Source of the DNA: an uncultured Collinsella sp.
Lineage (GTDB): Bacteria; Actinomycetota; Coriobacteriia; Coriobacteriales; Coriobacteriaceae
Length of the DNA stretch: 34,822 bases
Reading direction: 5' to 3'
NCBI GenBank assembly: GCA_902489965.1
Contig: CABUCA010000013.1
Coordinates: forward strand, 1 to 34,822
This document shows, one piece after another, positions 8,103 through 15,465 of the stretch (the stretch's first letter is position 1; each line of letters begins with the position of its first letter). A program made the position numbers and the translations under genes. The notes under the pieces were generated by a model. It worked only from the letters and a program-made list of their open reading frames with translations, was not told where the DNA came from and searched no databases.

Positions 8103-8142
8103 GCACCAAAATGGTGCAGATTAACCTGTCCCCAATGCACCA
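8103..8142. repeat. Small hairpin repeat with CTGTCCCC
   Basis: GCACCA (8103), TGGTGC (8112) and GCACCA (8137) can form two alternative stems. The second stem encloses CTGTCCCC, the same octamer seen in several other intergenic hairpins here. It lies between the EIIA gene and the foldase gene. Confidence 0.6.
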
Positions 8143-8209
8143 AGCGTGTCGCGGGGGCCGCGTTGTGACACAATGGCGTTTGTTCGATTCGTTATGCGAA
8201 AGGCCAACT

Positions 8210-9430
8210 ATGGCAAATAAGAAAAAGAACTCCGAGGCCGCGCCGACGCCCGAGCAGCAGGCCCGCGCTGCCTCCAGCTCTCGCAAGAAGCAGCGCAAGA
8301 CGTACGTGTCTAAGACCGTCAAGATCGTTCTGGTGGTCATCGGCGTGCTGGCGATGCTGCTTTCTGTCTCGGCGATGGCGTGCTCCGGCCTTATGTCGCA
8401 GGCTGAGGACACCTCGGGCTACAAGCTGACCGGCGGTGTTGCTGCCACTATCAACGGCACCAACCTTACCGAGGACACCGTGACCAAGCAGATCATGAGC
8501 ATGCGCACGTCCTACGGCTACACCAAGGATGAGGATTGGGCGCAGTATCTGGTTGACAACGACCTCACGCCCAAGAAGTACCGCAAGCAGCTCATCGACT
8601 CCTACACGCAGCAGATTCTGCTTCAGCAGGCACAGAAGGAGAACGGCGTGACGGTGTCGGACGAGGAGGTCGAGAAGGCATGGAAGGACGCGTGCAAGAG
8701 CGCGGGCGGTGCCAAGACCTTTAAGAAGACCCTTAAGACCTACGGCTATACCGAGGACACCTACAAGGACTCGCTCAAGGAGAGCCTGGCACAGCAAAAG
8801 CTTAAGGATGCCGTGGCGCCCACCAGCAAGCCCAAGGACAGCGAGATCGTCGATTACATCAACGAGAATCTGTCTAACTACAACGATGCCCGCCGCTCGT
8901 CGAACATCCTGGTCAAGGTCGATTCCGACGCATCTGACGAGGACAAGGCCGCCGCCAAGGCCAAGGCACAGGAGTGCCTGGACAAGATCAACTCCGGCGA
9001 GCTGAGCTTTGAGGACGCCGTGGAGCAGTATTCCGACGACACTGGCTCCAAGGAGAAGAAGGGCGATGTGGGTTGGGATAAGCTCACTACCTTCGTCGAC
9101 AGCTATCAGACGGCGCTCGAGGGCCTCAGCAAGGGCGATGTGAGCGACGTGGTTGAGTCGACGTACGGTTACCATGTCATCAAGTGCACCGACTACTTCC
9201 ATGTCGATAGCCAGGTCGATGACATCAAGCAGGTACCCAAGGACATCAAGAAGTATGTTTCCAACGTGGTGAAGACGCAGGCGGCCAGTACTGCATACAG
9301 CGAGTGGCTGGAGCAGTACAAGAAGGACGCCGACATCACCGTCAACCCCATGCCCAAGGACGTGCCCTATAACGTGAGTCTGAAGGGCGTCACCAAGAGT
9401 TCGACCGACGATTCGTCGACGACTGAGTAA
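8210..9430 (+). CDS. Membrane-anchored SurA/PrsA-like peptidyl-prolyl isomerase
   Basis: This is a likely extracytoplasmic foldase. The 406-residue protein has a charged N-terminal tail (1-36), one hydrophobic segment (about 37-57) ending in SVSAMACSG, a helical SurA_N-like domain (about 70-225) and a parvulin domain (about 229-327). The parvulin domain shows SSNILVKVDS, SFEDAVEQYSDD, KGDVGWD and YGYHVIKCTDY. A second helical part closes the protein. The cysteine after the hydrophobic segment does not sit in a good lipobox (AMAC), so a membrane anchor is more likely than a lipid anchor, though not certain. ATG 8210 was chosen because GCGAAAGG lies six bases upstream; upstream in-frame ATGs lie inside the repeat region. 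Known relatives help secreted proteins fold; the nearby class B sortase suggests such proteins exist. Confidence 0.88.
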   Translation: MANKKKNSEAAPTPEQQARAASSSRKKQRKTYVSKTVKIVLVVIGVLAMLLSVSAMACSGLMSQAEDTSGYKLTGGVAATINGTNLTEDTVTKQIMSMRTSYGYTKDEDWAQYLVDNDLTPKKYRKQLIDSYTQQILLQQAQKENGVTVSDEEVEKAWKDACKSAGGAKTFKKTLKTYGYTEDTYKDSLKESLAQQKLKDAVAPTSKPKDSEIVDYINENLSNYNDARRSSNILVKVDSDASDEDKAAAKAKAQECLDKINSGELSFEDAVEQYSDDTGSKEKKGDVGWDKLTTFVDSYQTALEGLSKGDVSDVVESTYGYHVIKCTDYFHVDSQVDDIKQVPKDIKKYVSNVVKTQAASTAYSEWLEQYKKDADITVNPMPKDVPYNVSLKGVTKSSTDDSSTTE

Positions 9431-9484
9431 TCATGGGGCGGTGCTCATGCGAGCGCCGCCCACGCTATTGAGGAGGATTTGCAG

Positions 9485-9928
9485 ATGACCAACGAAGAGC
9501 TGCAGCAGGAAATGATCGCCGCCATGAAGGCCAAGGATAAGGTTCGCCTGTCCATCATCCGCCAGGTCAAGGCCGAGGTGAAGAATATCGAGGTTAACGA
9601 GCGCCGCGACGTGACCGAGGAAGACGTCAACAGCATGATCAAGCGTCTGATTAAGCAGACGAGCGAGACGCTGGAGATGTCCATTAAGGCCGGTACCGAC
9701 CAAGACCGTACCGACAACCTGACCGAGCAGGTCAAGATTCTGGAGAGCCTGCTGCCCGCACAGGTTTCGGGCGAGGAGCTCGAGGCTCTGATCGAGCAGG
9801 TCATCGCCGAGCTGGGCGCCACGTCCAAGAAGCAGATGGGCCAGGTCATGGGAGCACTCGGCAAGGCCACCGGCGGTAACTTTGATAAGCCTGCCGCGGC
9901 AAAGATCGTCGGCGCAAAGCTCGCGTAG
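9485..9928 (+). CDS. YqeY-like protein with GatB/YqeY domain
   Basis: The 147-residue helical protein matches the YqeY family throughout: the N-terminal EELQQEMIAAMKAKDKVRLS, the RQVKAEVKNIEVNERR segment, and LLPAQVSGEELEALIEQVI. The C-terminal half resembles the tail domain of GatB, ending in MGQVMGALGKATGG and KPAAAKIVGAKLA. The family is thought to relate to aminoacyl-tRNA amidation or tRNA binding, but no function is firmly known. ATG 9485 lies eight bases after AGGAGG; a TTG at 9479 is too close to it. The gene follows the foldase by 54 bases and may share its transcript. A GC-rich hairpin follows the stop. Confidence 0.88.
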   Translation: MTNEELQQEMIAAMKAKDKVRLSIIRQVKAEVKNIEVNERRDVTEEDVNSMIKRLIKQTSETLEMSIKAGTDQDRTDNLTEQVKILESLLPAQVSGEELEALIEQVIAELGATSKKQMGQVMGALGKATGGNFDKPAAAKIVGAKLA

Positions 9929-9955
9929 GGGCCGAGCGGCATATAGTTGATGTTG

Positions 9956-9986
9956 AGGGGGCGTGGCCATTGCGGTCGCGCCCCTT
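9956..9986 (+). terminator. Hairpin after the yqeY-like gene
   Basis: AGGGGGCGTGGCC pairs, with two mismatches, with GGTCGCGCCCCTT around ATTGC. The following T run is short (TTCATTTC), so termination is probable but not certain. Confidence 0.6.
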
Positions 9987-10055
9987 CATTTCACGTCACC
10001 TTGCTCGCGTGTACGGGTTTTCGCTGACTTGTGCTCAACAAGGGGGGGTTGGGTG

Positions 10056-10122
10056 CTCATTGGGGACAGACTTAAATGAGTACCCAATGAGCGGGCACTC
10101 ATTTAAGTCTGTCCCCAATGAG
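10056..10122. repeat. Perfect 25-bp inverted repeat with GGGGACAG
   Basis: The arms at 10056-10080 and 10098-10122 are exact reverse complements, separated by 17 bases. Each arm is itself a small palindrome, CTCATT at one end and AATGAG at the other, with GGGGACAGACTTA between. It lies in the 300-base gap between the yqeY-like gene and the ABC operon and holds no gene. Confidence 0.9.
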
Positions 10123-10187
10123 TGTGTTAAAGGTTGCGGGTTCTTTACGGGAATGTAGTGTGGGCTGCGGAAACATGGTTCTTTCCG

Positions 10188-10193
10188 TACAAT
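10188..10193 (+). promoter_or_regulatory. Candidate -10 box for the amino acid ABC operon
   Basis: TACAAT lies 35 bases before the ATPase start. The -35 position is not well matched. The same TACAAT form occurs before folP, suggesting it is an accepted variant in this genome. Confidence 0.4.
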
Positions 10194-10228
10194 AGTTCAA
10201 CTCGTGTAAACGCAGGGAAGGAATATTC

Positions 10229-10960
10229 ATGGCGGACATGATCGAGATCAAGCATCTCAACAAGTACTTTGGCGACCTGCATGTGCTCAAAGATATCAAC
10301 CTCACCGTCAAGCGCGGCGAGAAGCTCGTAATGATCGGGCCTTCCGGTTCGGGTAAGTCGACGCTCATCCGTTGCGTCGATTATCTGGAGGAGCCCACGT
10401 CGGGCGAGGTCGTCATCGACGGTACGCCGCTCACCAAAAAGAACCACCTGGAGATGGCTCGCAAGTACAGCTCCATGGTGTTTCAGCAGTTCAACCTGTA
10501 TCCCAACATGACGGTGCTGGGCAACCTGACGCTCGCGCCCATCAAGCTGCAAAAGAAGAGCAAGGAGGAGGCGACCGAGATCGCCATCGCCGCGCTCAAG
10601 CGTGTTGGCATGGCGCATAAGGCCGGTGAGTATCCGCAGAATCTCTCGGGCGGCCAGCAGCAGCGCATCGCCATCGCCCGTGCTCTGTGCACCAAGCAGC
10701 CCATCATCCTGTTTGACGAACCGACCTCGGCGCTCGACCCCGAGATGGTCCAGGAGGTTCTGGACGTTATGATCGAGCTTGCGCAGGAAGATATCACCAT
10801 GATCTGCGTGACGCACGAGATGGGCTTTGCACGCCAGGTGGCCGACCGCGTCATCTTTATGGAGGACGGCCGCATTTTGGAGGAGGGCACGCCCGAGCAC
10901 TTCTTCGATAACCCCGAGAACCCGCGCTGCCGCGAGTTCCTGTCCAAGATTCTGCACTAG
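10229..10960 (+). CDS. Polar amino acid ABC transporter ATPase (GlnQ/HisP type)
   Basis: This is the cytoplasmic ATPase of a polar amino acid importer. The 243-residue protein has Walker A GPSGSGKST (about 37-45), the Q-loop VFQQFNLYPNMTVLGN typical of the polar amino acid subfamily, signature LSGGQQQR, Walker B ILFDEPTSALDPEM and the switch histidine in CVTHEM. Length matches GlnQ and HisP. GGAAGG lies about seven bases before ATG 10229. Five genes follow in one direction with short gaps: binding protein, two permeases, and a kinase-like gene. The substrate cannot be told from the ATPase. Confidence 0.95.
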   Translation: MADMIEIKHLNKYFGDLHVLKDINLTVKRGEKLVMIGPSGSGKSTLIRCVDYLEEPTSGEVVIDGTPLTKKNHLEMARKYSSMVFQQFNLYPNMTVLGNLTLAPIKLQKKSKEEATEIAIAALKRVGMAHKAGEYPQNLSGGQQQRIAIARALCTKQPIILFDEPTSALDPEMVQEVLDVMIELAQEDITMICVTHEMGFARQVADRVIFMEDGRILEEGTPEHFFDNPENPRCREFLSKILH

Positions 10961-10968
10961 GCGCGGTG

Positions 10969-11844
10969 ATGGACATGACGGATATGACGAGGGCGGCCGT
11001 GTCGCGCCGTCACTTTTTGCAGCTGGCGGGCGCCGGCATGCTCGCGTTGACGGGGACCGCGCTTACCGGTTGTGGCAACTCCACCAGTGGCGAGGGCTCC
11101 GACAAGGGGTCCAAGCTTGCGGCCATTAAGTCGCGTGGCCATCTGAATGCCGGCGTTAAGAAGGATGTTCCCGGCTACGGCTATTACGACACCGCCAAGG
11201 GCCGCTTTGAGGGCATGGAAGTCGATTTGTGCTACCAGATCGCCGCTGCCGTCTTCGGCGTGAGCTACAAGGAGGCCCGCGCCCAGGAGCTTGTCGAGTT
11301 TACCGACGTAACGCCCAAGACGCGCGGCCCACTGATCGATAACGGCCAGCTCGACGTGGTCGCGGCGACCTACACCATCACCGACGAGCGCAAGAAGAGC
11401 TGGGTTTTTTCGACGCCGTACCGCACCGACTACGTGGGACTCATGGTCAAGAAGCGTTCGGGCTTTACCTCGATTGAGGACCTGGACGGCAAGGTTATTG
11501 GCGTGAGCCAGGGTGCCACCACGCAGGGCCTGATCGAGCAGATGATCAAGGACAACGGCTTTAGCTGCAAGCCCGAGTTTAGGGCCTTTAGCGGCTATCC
11601 CATCATCAAGAGTTCGCTCGACGCCGGCAATATCGACGTCTTTGCCATGGACCGCTCCACGCTGGCCGGTTACATGAACGAGACCGTTGAGCTGCTGCAG
11701 CCCGAGGTCAAGTTTGGCGAGCAGGGCTACGGCGTGGCGACCAAGAAGGGCTGCGACCTTTCGGCTGTGGTCGATCAGGTGGTTTGCGATCGCCTGGCCG
11801 ACGGCTGGCTCGACCAAGAGGTCAAGACCTGGGGTCTTGTATAG
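10969..11844 (+). CDS. Amino acid ABC transporter substrate-binding lipoprotein, Tat-type signal
   Basis: This is the solute receptor of the importer, a family 3 extracellular binding protein. The 291-residue protein has an N-terminal twin-arginine signal, SRRHFLQLAGAG, and a lipobox-like LTGC, so it is probably exported folded and lipid-anchored. The mature part shows the family pattern: LAAIKSRGHLNAGVKKDVPG, FEGMEVDLCYQIAAAVFG, LVEFTDVTPKTRGPLIDNGQ, VVAATYTITDERKKSWVFST and DGKVIGVSQGATTQ. The start is uncertain: GTG 10966, ATG 10969 and later in-frame ATGs all lack a strong ribosome site, but the gene starts eight bases after the ATPase stop and may be coupled. The SBP_bac_3 family binds polar amino acids; which one is not evident. 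Confidence 0.92.
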   Translation: MDMTDMTRAAVSRRHFLQLAGAGMLALTGTALTGCGNSTSGEGSDKGSKLAAIKSRGHLNAGVKKDVPGYGYYDTAKGRFEGMEVDLCYQIAAAVFGVSYKEARAQELVEFTDVTPKTRGPLIDNGQLDVVAATYTITDERKKSWVFSTPYRTDYVGLMVKKRSGFTSIEDLDGKVIGVSQGATTQGLIEQMIKDNGFSCKPEFRAFSGYPIIKSSLDAGNIDVFAMDRSTLAGYMNETVELLQPEVKFGEQGYGVATKKGCDLSAVVDQVVCDRLADGWLDQEVKTWGLV

Positions 11845-11869
11845 GCGCATCGTCCAAGGAAGGAATCAT

Positions 11870-12616
11870 ATGCTCGAAGGATTGTTTGACGCCGACCGCT
11901 GGTCGACGACATTTCAAAACATGGGGCCCTTCTGGGAGGGCTTTGGCGTGACGCTGCAGGTGGTCGTTGCCGGCCTGCTGCTATCGCTGGTGCTGGGCAC
12001 GCTGCTGGGCGTGTTCTCTACCACTCGTTCGCGCGTGCTGCGCGCCATAAGCCGCGTGTATGTGGAGTTTTACCAGAACACTCCGTTGCCCGTGCAGGTG
12101 CTCTTTATGTACATGGCCGGTCCGCAGTTTTTGCAGGCCATAACCGGTGCCGACCAGCCGGTGCGCATCGCGCCGTTCGTGCTGGGCTTCTTGGGTGTGG
12201 GCCTGTATCACGCGGCCTACATCTCGGAGGTCATCCGCACTGGTATCGAGGCGGTTCCGCGCGGTCAGATGGAGGCGGCCCAGAGCCAGGGCTTCACCCG
12301 TGCGCAGGCGTACTGGTACATCGTGCTGCCCCAGACGTTCAAGATCATTCTGCCGCCGCTGTGTAACCAGGCGCTCAACCTGGTCAAGAACACGTCGGTG
12401 CTGGCGCTTGTGGCCGGCGGCGACCTTATGTACCGTTCCGACAACTTTGTGAGTCTGTACGGTTACCTGCAGGGATACATCGTCTGCTGCCTTATGTACT
12501 TCATCATCTGCTTTCCGCTCGCCATGCTGGTACAGTGGCTCGAGCGCCGCTCCAAGGAGCGTCCGCGCGGCGTGAGCCTGGCCGAGCTGGGGCTCGACAA
12601 CGTAGAGGAGGCCTAG
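11870..12616 (+). CDS. Amino acid ABC transporter permease, HisM/GlnP type (first)
   Basis: This 248-residue protein is one of two membrane subunits of the importer. The first transmembrane helix follows FWEGFGVTLQVVVAGLLL, and RVYVEFYQNTPLPVQVLFMY is the typical N-terminal signature of the HisM family. The ATPase-contact EAA loop is EAAQSQGFTRAQAYWYIVLP. About five helices are visible. The chosen ATG 11870 has AAGGAAGGA upstream; the open frame extends further 5' but that part lies inside the binding protein gene. The second permease starts three bases after this stop, so the two are probably made together and form a heterodimer. Confidence 0.93.
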   Translation: MLEGLFDADRWSTTFQNMGPFWEGFGVTLQVVVAGLLLSLVLGTLLGVFSTTRSRVLRAISRVYVEFYQNTPLPVQVLFMYMAGPQFLQAITGADQPVRIAPFVLGFLGVGLYHAAYISEVIRTGIEAVPRGQMEAAQSQGFTRAQAYWYIVLPQTFKIILPPLCNQALNLVKNTSVLALVAGGDLMYRSDNFVSLYGYLQGYIVCCLMYFIICFPLAMLVQWLERRSKERPRGVSLAELGLDNVEEA

Positions 12617-12619
12617 CGC

Positions 12620-13258
12620 ATGGAAATCTTCAACGCGACCAACCTGCTCTACATTTGGGGCGGCTTTGTTAAGACAATCGAGATCTCGGCGCTGTCGATC
12701 TTTTTCTCGCTCATCTTTGGCACGGTGCTGGCGCTCGTTAAAAGCTATGCGCCCCGCCCGTTCCGTATTTTGGTGAGCGCCTATATCGAGCTGTTCCGTT
12801 GCACGCCGAACCTGCTGTGGATTCTGTTTATCTACTTTACGGTGCAGGGTTTGGACATTGTGATTTCGACCATCGCCTTTACGCTGTTTACCAGCGCTGT
12901 TATGGCCGAGATTGTGCGCGGCGGCCTCAACTCGATTCCGCGCGGCCAGTTTGAGGCAGCGCAGAGCCAGGGCTTTGGCTTCTTTGCCACCATGCGCTAC
13001 ATCATTCTGCCGCAGACATTTAAGACGATCATTCCGGCGCTGTTTAGCCAGTGCACGACTGTCATTAAGGACAGCTCGTATCTTTCGGGCATTAACGTGG
13101 CCGAGCTCATGTACACGGCAAACGTCGTGATGGCCCATGCGATCGACCTGTCGCAGGTTCTTATGCTCTACGGCCTGGTGTTTGCGATGTACTTTGTGCT
13201 CAACTTTGGCATCTCGTTGCTGGTTCGCGCATATCAGAGGCGAATGGTGGCAGCGTAG
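12620..13258 (+). CDS. Amino acid ABC transporter permease, HisM/GlnP type (second)
   Basis: This 212-residue partner permease shows the same layout: VKTIEISALSIFFSLIFGTV, ILVSAYIELFRCTPNLLWIL, and the EAA loop EAAQSQGFGFFATMRYIILP. The short distance to the first permease (three bases) and GAGGAGG eight bases before ATG 12620 support coupled expression. Two related permeases with one ATPase gene is the standard make-up of polar amino acid importers. A GGGACAG hairpin starts two bases after the stop. Confidence 0.93.
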   Translation: MEIFNATNLLYIWGGFVKTIEISALSIFFSLIFGTVLALVKSYAPRPFRILVSAYIELFRCTPNLLWILFIYFTVQGLDIVISTIAFTLFTSAVMAEIVRGGLNSIPRGQFEAAQSQGFGFFATMRYIILPQTFKTIIPALFSQCTTVIKDSSYLSGINVAELMYTANVVMAHAIDLSQVLMLYGLVFAMYFVLNFGISLLVRAYQRRMVAA

Positions 13259-13259
13259 A

Positions 13260-13290
13260 ATGTGGCAAAGGGACAGCCCCTTTGTCACAT
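13260..13290. repeat. GGGACAG hairpin between permease and kinase-like gene
   Basis: ATGTG and CAAAGGG pair with CCCTTTG and CACAT, with one mismatch, around ACAGC. It starts two bases after the permease stop and lies just before the ribosome site of the next gene. The hairpin carries GGGACAG. Confidence 0.75.
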
Positions 13291-13306
13291 AGAGAAAGGA
13301 ATCGCG

Positions 13307-13930
13307 ATGAGCGATCTGGAGAATAAGAAGAATCCTGTGGTCATTACCATCGCGCGCGACTTTGGCGCCGAGGGCCACGAGATTGGCCGCATGCTTGCCG
13401 ACGAGTTGGGGATTCCGCTGTACGATAACGAGCTGCTGGTACGTGCGTCGCTGCGCGCGGGCGAGTCGCTCGATAAGATGGCCGCCTACGACGAGCGCCT
13501 GGCCGTGGAGAATATGGCGTTCCTACCCGACCGCTACGATGCACGTTCGTACTCGGACAAGTTGTTCCAAAAGATGAGCCAGGTGATTTTGGATCTGGGC
13601 GAGACCGAGAGCTGCATTATCGAAGGTCGTCTGTCCGATTACCTGTTGCGTAACAACCCCAACCACATTGCCGTGTTGGTGACCGCACCCTTTGAGGACC
13701 GCGTCGAGATCGTGCGCAAGAAGCGCGGACTTAACAAAAAGAAGGGCGCCAAGTTGGTCAAGCAGCAGCAGAAGGCGCGCGAGGCGTTCTATAAGCGCTA
13801 TAGCGCCGGAAAGTGGAAGATGACGAGCGGCAAGGATATCGTCGTCAACCGCGCCAAGCTGGGCCGCGAGGGCTGCAAGGACGTTATCGCCGCTGCCTAC
13901 CGCTACAAAGTGGCCCAGCTCGAAGGCTAA
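13307..13930 (+). CDS. Cytidylate-kinase-like family protein
   Basis: The 207-residue protein resembles the cytidylate kinase-like family (PF13189), which shares the P-loop kinase fold but is distinct from Cmk. Visible are TIARDFGAEGHEIGRMLADELG (split here as ARDFGAEG and EIGRMLADELG), then YDNELLVRAS, and a C-terminal lysine-rich block RKKRGLNKKKGAKLVKQQQ. The nucleotide-binding loop is the variant form typical of the family and not a classical GxxxxGKS/T. AGAAAGGA lies six bases before ATG 13307. It follows the ABC operon in the same direction, but a hairpin separates them. The substrate is unknown. The family assignment is good; a CMP kinase function is not shown. Confidence 0.8.
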   Translation: MSDLENKKNPVVITIARDFGAEGHEIGRMLADELGIPLYDNELLVRASLRAGESLDKMAAYDERLAVENMAFLPDRYDARSYSDKLFQKMSQVILDLGETESCIIEGRLSDYLLRNNPNHIAVLVTAPFEDRVEIVRKKRGLNKKKGAKLVKQQQKAREAFYKRYSAGKWKMTSGKDIVVNRAKLGREGCKDVIAAAYRYKVAQLEG

Positions 13931-13941
13931 CCGACCAAAAT

Positions 13942-13972
13942 CACCACAAAGGGGACAGGTGCCTTTGTGGTG
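13942..13972. repeat. GGGGACAG hairpin after the kinase-like gene
   Basis: CACCACAAAGG (13942-13952) pairs perfectly with CCTTTGTGGTG (13962-13972), with GGGGACAG bridging stem and loop. It is a close structural match to the hairpin at 13260-13290 but with a different outer stem. Confidence 0.85.
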
Positions 13973-13991
13973 GTTGGGCGGCCGGTATAGA

Positions 13992-14027
13992 AAAGTCCCC
14001 GCCGGGCGTGTGCTCGACGGGGACTTT
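13992..14027. terminator. Terminator between the kinase-like gene and nfnB
   Basis: AAAGTCCCCG pairs with CGGGGACTTT, a perfect 10-bp stem, in the convergent gap before nfnB. Both strands end the stem in A/T runs, so it may act both ways. Confidence 0.75.
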
Positions 14028-14055
14028 GCCGTTTGATGGCTAGCGCTGAGGGTGA

Positions 14056-15465
14056 TTACTCGCCCAGCAGACTCTTGGTGATGGAAGCGGCGGCCTTCTT
14101 GCCGGCGCCCATCGCCAGAATGACCGTAGCGGCACCGGTGACGATGTCGCCGCCGGCCCAGATGCGGGGATCGGTGGTCTGGCCGGTCTCCTCGTCGGCG
14201 ACGATGTAGCCCCACTTGTTGAGCTCCATCTTGCCGCCGATCTTCTTTGCGAAGGGGTTGGCGTTGGTGCCGATAGCCGAGATCGCGACGTCGCAGGGGA
14301 TCTCCTCGATGGCGCCCTCGATGGGCACCGGGCGGCGACGGCCGGACTCGTCAGGCTCGCCGAGTTCCATCTTCTGGACCTTGACGGCGCACACGGAGCC
14401 GTCCTCGCCAGCGACAAACTCGAGCGGGGAGACGAGCGGCAGAACCTCGACGCCCTCGGCCTTGGCGTGGTGCAGCTCGGCACGACGGCAAGGCATTTCA
14501 TCCTCGGTACGACGGTAGGCGATAATGGCGTGCTCGGCGCCCAGGCGCTTGGCGGTACGGACGGCGTCCATAGCCACGTTGCCGCCGCCAAAGACGACGA
14601 CGTTCTTGCCGTGCTTGGTGGGGGTGTCGTACTCGGGGAACTTGTTGGCCTTCATCAGGTTCACGCGGGTGAGGTACTCGTTCGCGAAGAAGACGTTGGG
14701 CAGGTTCTCGCCGGGGACGTTGAGGAACTTGGGCAGGCCGGCGCCGGTCGCCACGTAGATGGCGTCGAAGCCCTGCTCGAACAGCTCCTCGGCCGTGGCC
14801 ATGTTGCCCACGACGGAGTTGTACTCAAACTTGACGCCCATGTCCTCCAGGCCGTCAATCTCGCGCTTGACGACCGCCTTGGGCAGACGGAACTCGGGGA
14901 TGCCGTAGACCAGCACGCCGCCGCCGGTAAAGAAGGCCTCGAAGACGGTAACGTCAAAGCCGTTACGGGCGAGCTCGCCGGCGCAGGTGATGCCGGACGG
15001 GCCGGAGCCGACGACGGCGACCTTCTTGCCGTTCTTGGGGGCCATCTTGGGCGTGGAGGCGAGCTCGGGGCGATCACCCAGGAAGCGCTCGAGCTGGCCG
15101 ATGGCCACGGGCTCGGACTTCTTACCACGGATGCACTTGCCCTCGCACTGGTTCTCCTGCGGGCAGACGCGGCCGCAGATGGCGGGAAGCATGGAGTCCT
15201 CGCGGATGGTATCGAGAGCGCCGCCGAAGTCCTTCGCGCGGATCTGCTCGATAAAGCGGGGAATGTTGATGTTGACGGGGCAGCCCTCAACACAGAACGG
15301 CTTCTTGCAGTTGAGGCAGCGCTCAGCCTCGGCCAGCGCCATCTCCTCGGTGAAGCCCTTGTCGACGGGGCGGAAGTCGCAGGCGCGCTCGGCAGCCGGC
15401 TCCTCGTTATCGGGGGTGCGGGGCGACTTCATATCGGCAACGAAACGACCGTTAACTAGTGGCAT
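14056..15465 (-). CDS. nfnB: NfnB/GltD-like, large subunit of NADH-dependent ferredoxin:NADP+ oxidoreductase
   Basis: The 469-residue protein is a GltD-type flavoprotein. The N-terminal part carries two cysteine clusters for 4Fe-4S centres, CLNCKKPFCVEGCP and CGRVCPQENQCEGKC. Then come the FAD site VGSGPSGITCAGELA, GGVLVYGIPEFRLPK, and the NADP site FGGGNVAMDAVRTAKRLGA, ending with IWAGGDIVTGAATVILAMG. The same protein type can be the small subunit of glutamate synthase, but here the gene directly follows, with a 10-base overlap, a gene for an FNR-like subunit. That pair is the signature of NfnAB (SudBA), which couples NADH, NADPH and ferredoxin by electron bifurcation. There is no gltB in the window. 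Start ATG 15465 is embedded in the nfnA end, so translation is coupled. Confidence 0.88.
   Translation of the reverse strand: MPLVNGRFVADMKSPRTPDNEEPAAERACDFRPVDKGFTEEMALAEAERCLNCKKPFCVEGCPVNINIPRFIEQIRAKDFGGALDTIREDSMLPAICGRVCPQENQCEGKCIRGKKSEPVAIGQLERFLGDRPELASTPKMAPKNGKKVAVVGSGPSGITCAGELARNGFDVTVFEAFFTGGGVLVYGIPEFRLPKAVVKREIDGLEDMGVKFEYNSVVGNMATAEELFEQGFDAIYVATGAGLPKFLNVPGENLPNVFFANEYLTRVNLMKANKFPEYDTPTKHGKNVVVFGGGNVAMDAVRTAKRLGAEHAIIAYRRTEDEMPCRRAELHHAKAEGVEVLPLVSPLEFVAGEDGSVCAVKVQKMELGEPDESGRRRPVPIEGAIEEIPCDVAISAIGTNANPFAKKIGGKMELNKWGYIVADEETGQTTDPRIWAGGDIVTGAATVILAMGAGKKAAASITKSLLGE

Noticed and set aside
13307..13930. Canonical cytidylate kinase Cmk
   Set aside because: The classical P-loop and CMP-binding pattern of Cmk is not seen; the N-terminal ARDFGAEG form belongs to the cytidylate-kinase-like family instead.
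14056..15465. Glutamate synthase small subunit (GltD)
   Set aside because: Sequence alone fits GltD, but the overlapping upstream gene is an NfnA-type FNR subunit and there is no gltB, so NfnB is the better call.
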